Shown piece by piece: positions 1 through 9,900 of a stretch of 64,000 nt of DNA. The position numbers and the translations under genes are program-made. The notes beneath the pieces were generated by a model. That model had not been told where the DNA came from. It ran no database searches and saw only the letters and a list, made by a program, of their open reading frames with translations. Position 1 is the first letter of the stretch. Each line of letters begins with the position of its first letter. This DNA is from Flavobacterium croceum DSM 17960 (GTDB lineage Bacteria > Bacteroidota > Bacteroidia > Flavobacteriales > Flavobacteriaceae). The stretch is taken from assembly GCF_002917885.1 (NCBI RefSeq), contig NZ_PQNY01000004.1:160586-224585 (forward strand), written 5' to 3'.

Positions 1-1
1 T

Positions 2-850
2 TTTGAAGTCTTGGATGAAAATGACAATTTGGTGGCGATTTTCTATGCTGATTTTTTCCCGAGAAAAGGCAAACGAAATGGTGCTTGGATGACATCTTAC
101 AAACCACAATATATTAAAGACGGAATTAACGAAAGACCACATGTTTCTATCGTTTGTAATTTTACACCACCAACGGAAACCAAACCATCTTTATTAACAT
201 TCAATGAAGTAACCACTTTATTCCACGAATTTGGTCATGCATTACATGGTCTGCTAGCCAATACAACTTATCCGAGTTTGTCGGGAACTTCTGTGTATTG
301 GGACTTTGTGGAATTACCAAGTCAAATTATGGAAAACTGGTGTTACGAACCCGAAGCTTTGGCATTGTTTGCAAAACATTATGAAACAGGAGAAATTATT
401 CCGCAACACTATGTAGAAAAAATAAAAGAGAGTGCAAGTTTTTTAGAAGGAATGGCAACATTGCGTCAATTAAGTTTCGGAATTTTAGACATGGCATATC
501 ATGCCAAATCACAAACAATCGCTGATGTAAAAGCCTTTGAAAAACAAGCCATGGAAATTGCATCGTTATACCCAGATGTAGCCGAAAATTGTATGAGTAC
601 CTCGTTTTCTCATATTTTTCAAGGTAGCTATTCTTCTGGATATTATAGTTATAAATGGGCCGAAGTTCTCGATGCCGATGCTTTTGCGTATTTTCAAGAA
701 AAAGGAATTTTTAATAAAGAAGTCGCTACTAAATTTAAAAACAACGTACTTTCAAAAGGCGGTACCGAATTACCTATGGAATTGTATAAAAAGTTTCGTG
801 GTCAAGAACCGAAAGTGGAGGCTTTGCTGAAAAGGGCTGGGTTGATATAA
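2..850 (+). CDS. M3 family oligopeptidase (dipeptidyl carboxypeptidase/oligopeptidase A type), 5' truncated
   Basis: The reading frame is open to the left edge, so only the C-terminal ~283 residues are present; the TTG at 11 is an internal codon. The zinc-binding HEFGH motif is encoded at 224-238 and is followed by the conserved ELPSQIMENW stretch, both typical of M3 metallopeptidases (Dcp, OpdA, thimet oligopeptidase). The family hydrolyses short peptides, usually in the cytoplasm or periplasm. The missing N-terminal part lies outside the window, so localisation and exact subtype (Dcp or OpdA) cannot be decided. The C-terminal end looks intact. Confidence 0.93.
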   Translation, partial: FEVLDENDNLVAIFYADFFPRKGKRNGAWMTSYKPQYIKDGINERPHVSIVCNFTPPTETKPSLLTFNEVTTLFHEFGHALHGLLANTTYPSLSGTSVYWDFVELPSQIMENWCYEPEALALFAKHYETGEIIPQHYVEKIKESASFLEGMATLRQLSFGILDMAYHAKSQTIADVKAFEKQAMEIASLYPDVAENCMSTSFSHIFQGSYSSGYYSYKWAEVLDADAFAYFQEKGIFNKEVATKFKNNVLSKGGTELPMELYKKFRGQEPKVEALLKRAGLI

Positions 851-911
851 ATTACGAAATATAAAGTAAAGAAATGACCGAAGTGTTGTGCTTCGGTTTC
901 TTTTATAAAAT

Positions 912-937
912 AAACTTTCATTTTTTTTTGAAACTTT
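912..937. promoter_or_regulatory. Inverted repeat, likely operator of the GbsR/MarR regulator
   Basis: The half-site AAACTTTCA (912-920) and the near-matching inverted half TGAAACTTT (929-937) are separated by eight T. The right arm contains the TTTG (927-930) that serves as the -33 box of the promoter ahead of the regulator gene. The same arrangement, with a perfect inverted repeat and the same 8-base spacer, recurs after the regulator. Autorepression is inferred from position. Confidence 0.6.
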
Positions 938-959
938 AAAAACTTTATATATATCTTTG
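927..959 (+). promoter_or_regulatory. Bacteroidota-type promoter for the GbsR-like gene
   Basis: TTTG at 927-930 and TATCTTTG at 952-959, 21 bases apart, match the Bacteroidota consensus TTTG / TAnnTTTG. The start codon follows at 988. Confidence 0.7.
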
Positions 960-987
960 TACTATCAAAATGAAATAACATTCTAAA

Positions 988-1494
988 ATGGAATTCAAAG
1001 AAGCTAAAAATAAATTCGTTCAAACTTGGGGTGCATTGGGCAGTCAATGGGGCATCAACAAAACCATGGCTCAAATACATGCCTTATTAATGGTTTCGCA
1101 CGAAGCAGTTTCGATGGAAGACATTATGGAAGAATTACAAATTTCTCGCGGAAATGCTTCGATGAGTTTGCGTGCTTTAATGGATTGGGGAATTGTATAT
1201 AAAGAATACAAAGCTGGCGAAAGACGCGAATATTTTACAGCCGAAAAAGATTTAGATGAGTTAGCCGTAAAGATTTCCAGAGAGCGTAGTAAACGAGAAA
1301 TAAAACCTGCTTTAAAAATTCTTAAAGAAGTTTCTGCTATTTCTGCCAATTCAACTTTAGAAGAAAAACATTTTGTAAACCAAACCAAAAAATTGTACGA
1401 TTTTGTTTTAAAAGCTGACAATGTTTTAGAAAAAATAACAGAATATAAAGACAATTGGTTGGCACAATTACTTGTAAAATTTGTGAAAAAATAA
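988..1494 (+). CDS. GbsR/MarR-family winged-helix transcriptional regulator
   Basis: A 168-residue protein with a winged helix-turn-helix at about residues 25-90 (ISRGNASMSLRALMDWGIV is the recognition-helix region, followed by the wing GERREYF). A helical C-terminal half presumably dimerises. This matches the GbsR branch of the MarR superfamily, whose members control osmoprotectant or membrane-related genes; the ligand here is unknown. The gene is flanked by two copies of the same inverted repeat (912-937 and 1507-1532), suggesting it regulates itself and the desaturase cluster behind it. Autoregulation is an inference from the repeats, not seen directly. Confidence 0.85.
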   Translation: MEFKEAKNKFVQTWGALGSQWGINKTMAQIHALLMVSHEAVSMEDIMEELQISRGNASMSLRALMDWGIVYKEYKAGERREYFTAEKDLDELAVKISRERSKREIKPALKILKEVSAISANSTLEEKHFVNQTKKLYDFVLKADNVLEKITEYKDNWLAQLLVKFVKK

Positions 1495-1506
1495 TTTTTT
1501 TAATCA

Positions 1507-1532
1507 AAACTTTCATTTTTTTCTGAAAGTTT
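1507..1532. promoter_or_regulatory. Perfect inverted repeat, second likely operator
   Basis: AAACTTTCA (1507-1515), an 8-base spacer, and TGAAAGTTT (1524-1532) form a perfect 9-bp inverted repeat. It lies 16 bases before the start codon of the next gene and repeats the element in front of the regulator. A protein bound here would sit at the 5' end of the four-gene cluster. Confidence 0.6.
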
Positions 1533-1548
1533 AAAATATTTTATAATT

Positions 1549-1890
1549 ATGAGACAACTTATATTTTACCTTAACTCAGTTTTAACGACACTTGGTTTTA
1601 TTTTTGTTTTCTTGGAAAACATTATAGGTTTAGACTTAGACAGTAGCATTGGTTTTTTAATGATTCTTGGGGCTTTTCAAGTTTTAATATCTTTCATATT
1701 AACCTTTTATGCAATAATCTACAATAGATTATTGCTAATGCCCTACATACTCTACTGGCTTATTGTATTCTTATTTTTTAAGTATCTTATAAATGACTTA
1801 TTTTATATATGCTTGCTTATAGCCATTTACAATTTATATATAAACTATTGCAGTTTTTCAAAATCTAAATTTAACATCATAAAACCATGA
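1549..1890 (+). CDS. Small integral membrane protein, function unknown
   Basis: A 113-residue protein made almost entirely of hydrophobic segments (roughly residues 5-25, 33-55, 60-80, 85-102), so probably four membrane spans. I recognise no family. It is the first gene after the perfect inverted repeat, and its stop overlaps the next start by four bases (ATGA), implying translational coupling with the DUF2071 and desaturase genes. A role in membrane composition is plausible from neighbours only. Flavobacterial GbsR-type loci often carry such small membrane genes, but I cannot name a characterised homologue. Confidence 0.75.
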   Translation: MRQLIFYLNSVLTTLGFIFVFLENIIGLDLDSSIGFLMILGAFQVLISFILTFYAIIYNRLLLMPYILYWLIVFLFFKYLINDLFYICLLIAIYNLYINYCSFSKSKFNIIKP

Positions 1891-2594
1891 GTTTCTTAAC
1901 CGCACAATGGAGCAATCTAGCACTAATTAATTATGTAATTGATCCTAAACTATTAGAAAATTATATTCCAAAGGGAACAGAACTCGACTTTTACAATAAC
2001 AAATGCTATATAAGTTTGGTTGGATTTATGTTTGAAGATGTAAAACTATTAGGCATAAAAATTCCGTTTCATGTGAATTTTGAAGAAGTAAACTTAAGGT
2101 TTTATGTAAAGCGTTTTGAGAACAACGAATGGAAACGTGGTGTAGTTTTTATAAAAGAAATTGTGCCAAAACCCGCATTAACATTAGTTGCTAATACAAT
2201 ATACAATGAACATTATAAGACGCTTCCGATGAAACATTCGGTTATTGATAATCAAATCTCTAAAGATTATGTTTATCAATGGAAGACAAAAAATAAATGG
2301 AATACAATTTTAGTTGAAACAGAAATGAATCCAATGGAAATTGAAATAAACTCAGAAGCCGAATTTATCACAGAACATTATTTTGGATATACAAAACATA
2401 TAAAACACACTTTTGAATATGAAGTAAAACATCCAAGATGGAAACAAGTAAAAATTGTAAATCACCAAATTGATGTAGATTTTAAGGAAGTTTATGGAAA
2501 TGAATTTGAGTTTTTAAATAATCAAAACCCAATTTCAGTACTTTTTGCTCAAGGTTCTAAAATAAGTGTAGAACATAAAAAGAGAATAAAATGA
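1887..2594 (+). CDS. DUF2071 / YqjF-family protein
   Basis: A 235-residue soluble protein resembling the DUF2071 (YqjF) family: the start MSFLTAQWSNLALINYVID, the KGTELDFYNNKCYISLVGF segment and the later LRFYVKR...GVVFIKEIVPK stretch are typical. The fold is related to acetoacetate decarboxylase-like domains, but no enzymatic activity is established for the family. It starts inside the stop of the preceding gene and its own stop overlaps the desaturase start (ATGA at both joints), so the proteins are probably made together. Function is unknown; association with lipid modification rests on context. Confidence 0.8.
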   Translation: MSFLTAQWSNLALINYVIDPKLLENYIPKGTELDFYNNKCYISLVGFMFEDVKLLGIKIPFHVNFEEVNLRFYVKRFENNEWKRGVVFIKEIVPKPALTLVANTIYNEHYKTLPMKHSVIDNQISKDYVYQWKTKNKWNTILVETEMNPMEIEINSEAEFITEHYFGYTKHIKHTFEYEVKHPRWKQVKIVNHQIDVDFKEVYGNEFEFLNNQNPISVLFAQGSKISVEHKKRIK

Positions 2595-3478
2595 AATATT
2601 TAGTACCTCAAGAAGTGGGAAATGTCTATTTCTCAAAAGCAAACACAATCTATTTATATTCAGTAATAATCCCTATCTTTTTTATAGATTTCAATAGAAT
2701 AACTACATCATTAATAGCTGTGAATATACTATTGTTGGTACTTACCGTGTGCATAGGTCATTCTATAGGATTGCATAGAGGTATTATCCACAAAACTTAC
2801 AAAACCTCAAAAATATTCCAAAACATTCTGGTATACCTCTTTGTTTTAACAGGTTTGGGTAGTCCAAAAAACTGGATAAAAATGCATTATTATAGAGATT
2901 TTTGGCAAAATAAAAAGGATTGTCCAAAATATTTTAAATACAATCATACAATCTTGTTAGACTTCTATTGGAATTTGCACACTTCATTTGTTCCAAAAAA
3001 TGAAATTTTATATGAAATTCCTAATACAGACTTGAATGATACCTTTATAAAATTTCTACATAAAACTTGGATTTTTCACATACTCTTTTGGTTTATTCTA
3101 CTACTACTTACAACAAACTTAAATACTGCTCTTTTTATCATAAATTTTAGAATAGCAATTACAATAGTAGGTCATTGGTTTATAGGATATGTATCTCATA
3201 AATATGGTTATGCTCATTATGAAATTGAACATGCAGATGAAAGTGCTTATAACAACTTAATATTAGGATATCTATCATTTGGTGAAGGGTTTCATAACAA
3301 TCATCATGCTTTTCCAAAATCAGCAAAACTAGGCTTAAAATGGTATGAATTTGATTTAGGCTGGTATATTATTTTATTCTTTAAAAAAATAAATCTAATA
3401 CAAAATGTACAACAAAGCATAAAAAAAGAAACAGCAAAAGAGATAAAATTAAAATATAATTTTCCTATCAAATTATGA
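2591..3478 (+). CDS. Membrane fatty acid desaturase-like protein with altered second histidine box
   Basis: A 295-residue protein with about four membrane spans and the acyl-CoA desaturase layout. Box 1 is HRGIIH (H62, H67, preceded by H57), box 3 is HNNHH (H235, H238, H239), and the accessory histidines H195 and H203 are present. The position of box 2, normally HxxHH, reads HYYRD (H99), so two canonical iron ligands are missing there. The family introduces double bonds in acyl chains using a di-iron centre. It may belong to a divergent desaturase subfamily or catalyse a different oxidation. Both ends overlap neighbouring genes by four bases. Substrate unknown. Confidence 0.8.
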   Translation: MKYLVPQEVGNVYFSKANTIYLYSVIIPIFFIDFNRITTSLIAVNILLLVLTVCIGHSIGLHRGIIHKTYKTSKIFQNILVYLFVLTGLGSPKNWIKMHYYRDFWQNKKDCPKYFKYNHTILLDFYWNLHTSFVPKNEILYEIPNTDLNDTFIKFLHKTWIFHILFWFILLLLTTNLNTALFIINFRIAITIVGHWFIGYVSHKYGYAHYEIEHADESAYNNLILGYLSFGEGFHNNHHAFPKSAKLGLKWYEFDLGWYIILFFKKINLIQNVQQSIKKETAKEIKLKYNFPIKL

Positions 3479-3858
3479 ATTGGAATTATTTATTTAAACA
3501 TTGGTTTTCTACAATAGTATTCACTCCTATTTTAATTGAAATACTAGAATATTTAGAATCTAAAAATTATGCTTCAATAAATGAATCACTTTTACTTTAT
3601 TTTCTAATGCTTGTTTTTGGATTTATTTTTTCCATCCCAACCTATATTATATATAGTATTGTATATTATATTTTGGCTAAAAAAAATATCAATAATTATA
3701 CTTCAAAATTACTATTAATTACAATTACTGTAGTCGGCATATTAGGTTCATTTTATATATTCTTTAATAATAGAGAACCCAAAATTGGTTTACAATATAT
3801 TGCAATTTCTATTTTTTTTGGGTGTTTAATGCCGCTAAAGTTTAAAAAAGAACAATAA
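3475..3858 (+). CDS. Small membrane protein, function unknown
   Basis: A 127-residue protein with about four hydrophobic segments (around residues 10-27, 38-68, 78-98, 106-120). No recognised family. It closes the cluster begun at 1549, overlapping the desaturase stop by four bases, and is followed at once by a strong hairpin terminator. Its presence in the same transcript suggests a role with the desaturase-like protein, but nothing in the sequence shows which. Confidence 0.7.
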   Translation: MNWNYLFKHWFSTIVFTPILIEILEYLESKNYASINESLLLYFLMLVFGFIFSIPTYIIYSIVYYILAKKNINNYTSKLLLITITVVGILGSFYIFFNNREPKIGLQYIAISIFFGCLMPLKFKKEQ

Positions 3859-3859
3859 A

Positions 3860-3887
3860 AAAGGGTTGCTTAAATAAGCAACCCTTT
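3860..3887. terminator. Bidirectional hairpin terminator
   Basis: AAAGGGTTGCT (3860-3870) pairs with AGCAACCCTTT (3877-3887) over a six-base loop, with A-rich and T-rich flanks. It separates the convergent desaturase cluster and the giant T9SS gene and can serve both. Confidence 0.85.
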
Positions 3888-3908
3888 CTTTATAATCTAA
3901 AAATTAAA

Positions 3909-6900
3909 TTATTTTTTTACTACTTTAATAGTTTGTGTTCCGTTATCCGCAGAAACTTTTACAAAGTAAGTTCCTGTTGGATACATTGAGAAATCTACTG
4001 TAGCATTTACATCATTATTTGTATTGTTTTTCAATACTTGTCCATTAATGTTGTAAACTTCAATTTTCGAAATATTTTGACTGTTTTCAATAAATAAATT
4101 ATCAATTACAGGATTTGGATAATATTTCAAATCTTTAATTACATTCTCTGCTGTTCCTAGTGTAACGGTAACCGTTACAGGAAATGGAGCACTTGTACAA
4201 CCATTTACAGTTTGCGTAACAAAATAAGTAGTACCACTTACCAATTGAGTAGTAGTTGGTATAGCATTAGTACCTGCTACTGCATCTGCTTGTGTTGGAT
4301 ACCAAACAAGATTGGTACCATTTACTACAATACTTGCAATAGTAGCTTCACTTAAAGAATTCACAGTAAATGATTGCGAAGCAGAACCTGTTGGTGCTAC
4401 TGTTGTATTTATTGTTACTGAAACTGAAGTTCTTGTACTCTCACAACCATTGTTTACTTGAGAAACATAATAAGTACCTGTAGCTAAAGCATCTGTACTT
4501 GATAGTGCAGTACCACCTGTAGCAGAAGAATACCACATAAAGTTTGCACCATTTGGCACTAAATTGGCAACTGTAGCAACATTACAGAAAGATTGTGCTG
4601 AGGCATTTGGAGCACTTGGCACAGCATTTACTACCGCTGTTACAGCAAATCTTGTTGTACTCTCACAACCATTTACGGTTTGAGAAGCATAATAAGTAGT
4701 ACCATTTACCAATCCGATACTAGACCATAAAGCAGAAGGATATTCAGTACCAGCCGTTGCTGCACTATACCATCTTATTCCAGTACCTGTTACTTGTAGC
4801 TGAGACAAGTTGGCAGATCCGCAGAATGTTTGTGAAGCAGTTCCTGTTGGTGCAGCTGTTGTGTTTACTGTTACCACTACTGAAGCTACAGAAGAGCATC
4901 CGTTAGCATTTGTACCTTTTATATAATATGTTCCCGAAGTAGTTACTGCACTTGGAGTTGCCAAAGCTGTTGTAGCAGCAGCATCTGTAAAATATGTAAA
5001 GGTCAAACCTGCATCTGAACCTGTAGTTACTGAAGATGCCGTTAAATCTACTGTAGCTGGTGCGCAAACTGCTGCTGGAGCTACTGTTACCACAGTTGGT
5101 AAAGGATTTATTGTTACAACTACAGAAGCTATAGAAGAACAACCATTGGCATTAGTTCCTTTTATATAATATGTTCCCGAAGTAGCTACTGCACTTGGTG
5201 TTGCTAAAGCTGTTGTAGCGGCAGCATCTGTAAAATATGTAAAGGTTAAACCTGCATCTGAACCTGTAGTTACTGAAGCAGCTGTTAAATTTACAGTGCC
5301 TGGTAAACAAACTGCCGCTGGAGCTACAGTTACTACCGTTGGTAATGCATTAACAGTAACATTTACAGTTGCTGTTGTAGTACAACCTAGAGGAGAAGTA
5401 GCCGTTACAGTATAAGTTGTTGGACCACCAGCTGTATTGGATTTGAAATATACAGAAGTTGCGCTTGAACCAGCAGTATAAGCCGTTGTAGCTGTAGCAT
5501 CAGTATATAAATTTGTAGTTGGACTCCAAGTTAGAGACGTAGTTTGTGTTCCAGATATAGAAACATTATCTACTGCCCAATACCAACCATAAGTATCAGA
5601 ATAATTAAAACGAACTTTTACACTACTTTGATTTAAAGCAGCAGCTGGTAAAGCAATTGTTTTTTGAACAAATCCTGTAGCTGTACCATCTGTAGCAGTA
5701 TAAGTAGCTAAATCATTCCAAGTTGTTCCGTCAATAGTATATTGAACTTTTGCATTTCCAGAATTTACTCTGTAATATTGATAGAAAGACAATGTTGCAT
5801 CGGTAAAATTAACAGTAGAAAAACTTGGGGACTCTAATAAAGTACTATTTGTACCTCCTGAACCCTGACTATCTCCATTTGTCATGTAGAATTGTGAGGC
5901 GTCATTTGAAGTAAATGTAGTAGAAGAATACACATAATTATTAGCTCTAAGTGTCCATGCTGAATTTGCAGGCGTACCTCCCGTAGAATTATTTACGGCA
6001 TTCCAGTTATTTGTAGCTCCATTGAAGTTTTCAGTCAAAATCGAAACATTAGAAATAGTACCTCCTGTTGCTGATAACTGTTGTATGTTATTAACACATA
6101 CAGAACCTGTAGCTGGAGTAATAGTAATAGCTGATGGAACTGGATTAACTGTTACAGTAACTGTTGCTGTTGTAGAACATAAATTTCCAGCCGATTGAGA
6201 AGCTGTTAGTATATAAGTTGTAGTTGCTGTTGGGTTAAATGTCCAACCAGTAGTAGCATTACCTGATACACCTGTAGCTGGACTCCAAGAATAAGTATCA
6301 TAATCTGAAGCTCCTGTAGCGACTGTGATAGCAGTAGAAGTACTTCCTGCACAAATAGTAGCTGTTGAAGCACTTAAAGCAAATGCTGGTGGAGGAGTAA
6401 CAGTAGCCACAACTGGTACTCTAGAAGACGAGCAAGCAAGTGGTATTTGAAAATTAATTTTATGAATACATCTCAAATCTGTAGAGTAAGTAGTAGTGGA
6501 AGACCAACCATACCCACCTGTAATTGAAACTCCAGCAGTTGAATACGGATAAGAGCCTGTTTGATAATACCATGTTTGAGATGCTCCTTTACTAGTACAT
6601 ATTAAATAATATCCATTTCCTGGATTTGGAATAACAAACGATGAAGGAAACGTAACAGTTGTTAATGCAGTTGAAGAACCTACAACGCCTACAATTGTTG
6701 TTGTAGCTATATCTGTTCCTGCTGATGTACGTAAAGCAAAAGTCATATCGCCTGTTCCAGAAACATATATATCAGCAGAGTTTATTTGCACATTTGGCAC
6801 AGTGGTATTAAACACCATTCCTCCATTTGTAGATGATGTTGTAAATGTTGAACTAAGAGCTGCAGTAGACCCTAGAGTAGTATTGTTTATAGAAACTGTT

Positions 6901-9900
6901 TCTGCAGCTGCATAATAAGTTGTAGTAGCCGCAATGGTAGGAGTGGTAAAACTATTTCCTGAAGCCAAAGCTACACCACCTGTTGCCGCATCATACCATT
7001 TTACTGTACTTCCTGTACTTCCTGTAGCACCTAAAGTTACTGTACCAGAACCACATCTAGAAGCAGGTGTAGTACCTGTTACTTGGTTAGAGAATGTAAT
7101 TTGTACAGGTGTTGATATTCCTGTAGATGGTCCTGCGGCACAAGTAACTTTACATTGATAGTAAGTCATATCTGTAGGAGTTACTACATAGGTAGTAGCC
7201 GTTGCACTTGGAATATCTGTATAACTAGTACCATCTGGAGAACTCTGCCATTGGTAAGTTACTCCTGTACCTGGTGTTGTGTTTTGTAAACTTAATGTTA
7301 CTGTACTTCCTAAACAAATGGCATTAGCACTTGAAATGGTGTTTCCAGGTGTAGGTGTTCCTGAACAAGCGTTAGAAAGTGCATAAGACAAGAATCCAGT
7401 GTAATTAGCTGCTAAAACTACCGTATTTGACTGCGTAGTATTTGGAGTGCCTGCTGTATATGTAGCAACACTACCAAATGAATTAGTATATTGTCCAGAT
7501 GCCGTAGGAGCTTGTACTGGAATATTAGTAGCGGTTATACCTGCATCTCCTAATTTTACATTTATATCTGTAATAGTACCACTTACTAAAGGTGCTTCCC
7601 ATCTTCTTGTAGTAGACAAAGAAGTTATTGAAGCATCTGTAGTACCTGTATTGCTATCAAAAGCTTCTGCTTTCATATTAGTAACTGCTGTAGTAGTCGG
7701 CGCTAATGAAATTGGAGCATAAGCTGCTTTACCTACTGGATATAATATATAATTTGTATTTGCATTAGCCGAAGCTATTGTTCTAGCGAAAGGTCCTTTT
7801 ACATAAGCTGTAGCACTACCACCACTCAATGTACCTGCAGCAGTAGCAGTTCCAAGAGTTAATAGACTTGTACTAGAGGTATTTATTAAACCTTGTGTTA
7901 ATGTTAATGTTCCACTTACAGACAATGGTACACTCAAAGTAACTCCTGTAGCATTTGAATTATTTATTGTAAGTGATGTTAAACTTGCCGTTGATGCTGT
8001 ACTTAAATTTTGGAAAACACCTGAACCACTTATAGTTTGAGCAGTAGTAGAAGGTATACTTGCAGAACCATTAAATCCAGATAAATTAAGTGTACTTGTA
8101 GAGGTTAAAGTACCTGCATTTGTAATATTACCAGCAATATAATGTGTAGAAGCTAGCTGGTATTCACCTGTAGTGATTGTAAGATTTCCAGCAATAGAAA
8201 CTGTACTTGTTGTTTTTACAAAACGGTTTGTACCCGTTAAAGCGTCTACAGTAACATTTCCTAAACCATAATAATATGAACCTGGGAATAAGTATACATA
8301 AAACCCATTAGTATGACCTCCTGCGGTTGTTGATACTCCGTTTCCAAATTTAACAGTGTGGTTTGCACTTGCAGAATTGTAACCACCTCCTTGAGATATA
8401 GAAAGAGCATAGTCTGAAGTTGAAGTACCATAATGAGGATCAACAATAGTAAGTGTACCTCCTGTTAAATTTAAGTTAGATACCGCTGTTGCTGTAACTC
8501 TTACTAATGGAGTTCCTGTTGCTACAGAATTTGCAGTAGTACCATCACTTCCATCTACATTAATATTACCACCACTTTGATTAAAAGTAGAGCCTGCATT
8601 ATTCATTAAATTACCATTAATATTTAATACACCTCCAGAAACGGTTAAAGTTCCATTGTTTGTAAGTGGATTATTATTTAAGGTACAACCTACTGTTAAA
8701 TCTCCAGATGTAACAGCCAATGTAGCTCCTGAATTTATTGTAAGATTTTTAGCAACATTTGCTGCCGAATTTACAGTAACCGTATGTCCCGAAGCTATAG
8801 TAACTGGGTCTGAGCAAGTTGGCACAGTACCTTTATTCCAAGTTGTAGCTACATTCCAATCTCCAGTAGCTACAGAAGCAAAAGGAATATCAACAGCATT
8901 AATTGCTAAACTAAAAGGCTCTGCCGTTAAATCTGCAGCAGTAAGTGTTATCCTATGTCCGCCTGGTGTAGTAGTTCCTGCCTCATGAGTTCCAACAAAA
9001 GTATTAGATGTTGCTTTTAAAACTCTTGTACTAGCATTAAGTAAAGCACCTCCAAAAATACCTGGAGCTTGCATTTGTATTTTAAATGAAGTGGCAGCTG
9101 TTGGAGTACCTTGTATTACAGAAACTGCCCAAGTATCATTAGCTTTAGTATCTAGGATTGTTGCTCCATCTGTATACGTACCTGTAGTTGTACCTGATAT
9201 ATTAGAATAAGTAACACCTAAAATACCAGCAGCGGCAGTAGGACTAACTCTTTCTATCCACGCAGAACGCAACTGATTATTTGCATCAACAAACGGATAT
9301 CTACTGGTTGCACTAGTAACATCAGCACCTGCAGTAAAAGAACTACCTGTTCCTGTAGCAGTAAACCATCTACCAAAAGTTGTACCTGATGTAAAACCTC
9401 CTGATGTATATGAAAGTGTACCTGCTGAAGGTGTAGAAACACCTAATATAAATTTAGCTGAGCCTGATGTACTTATTCTTCCAGATGTAAATGTTAATGT
9501 TCCACTTACCGAAACAGAATTTGCGGGTTGCGAAGCTATATTATTATATCCTGCAAAAGTTACACCTCCAGCACTAGAATTATTAATAGTAATTGCATTA
9601 AAGTTTGCTGTAGGTGAAGTAGTTAAATTTCTAAAAACTCCCGAACCAGAAACAGTTTGTGCAACAGTATTTACAACAGAACTTGTACCCAAAGGCATTG
9701 CAAATGTTAAGGTTGAACTCGCTGTGTGAGTACCATTATTTATGATATTACCACCAACAAATAACCCTATAGAATTTTGATCTAATTCTCCAGCTGTGAT
9801 TACTAAGTTTCCTTTTATACCGTTTGAATATGTATATAGCTTAACCACCCTGTTTGTACCTGTAGGGTTATTAATTTCTACATTTCCGAAATTTAATTTT

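Noticed and set aside
802..1454. Minus-strand open frames across 802-1454
   Set aside because: They overlap the M3 peptidase end, the promoter and the GbsR gene, and have no conserved features.
6934..7722. Plus-strand open frames inside the giant T9SS gene
   Set aside because: They run antisense to a long, clearly coding frame, are low in complexity and carry no recognisable domain.
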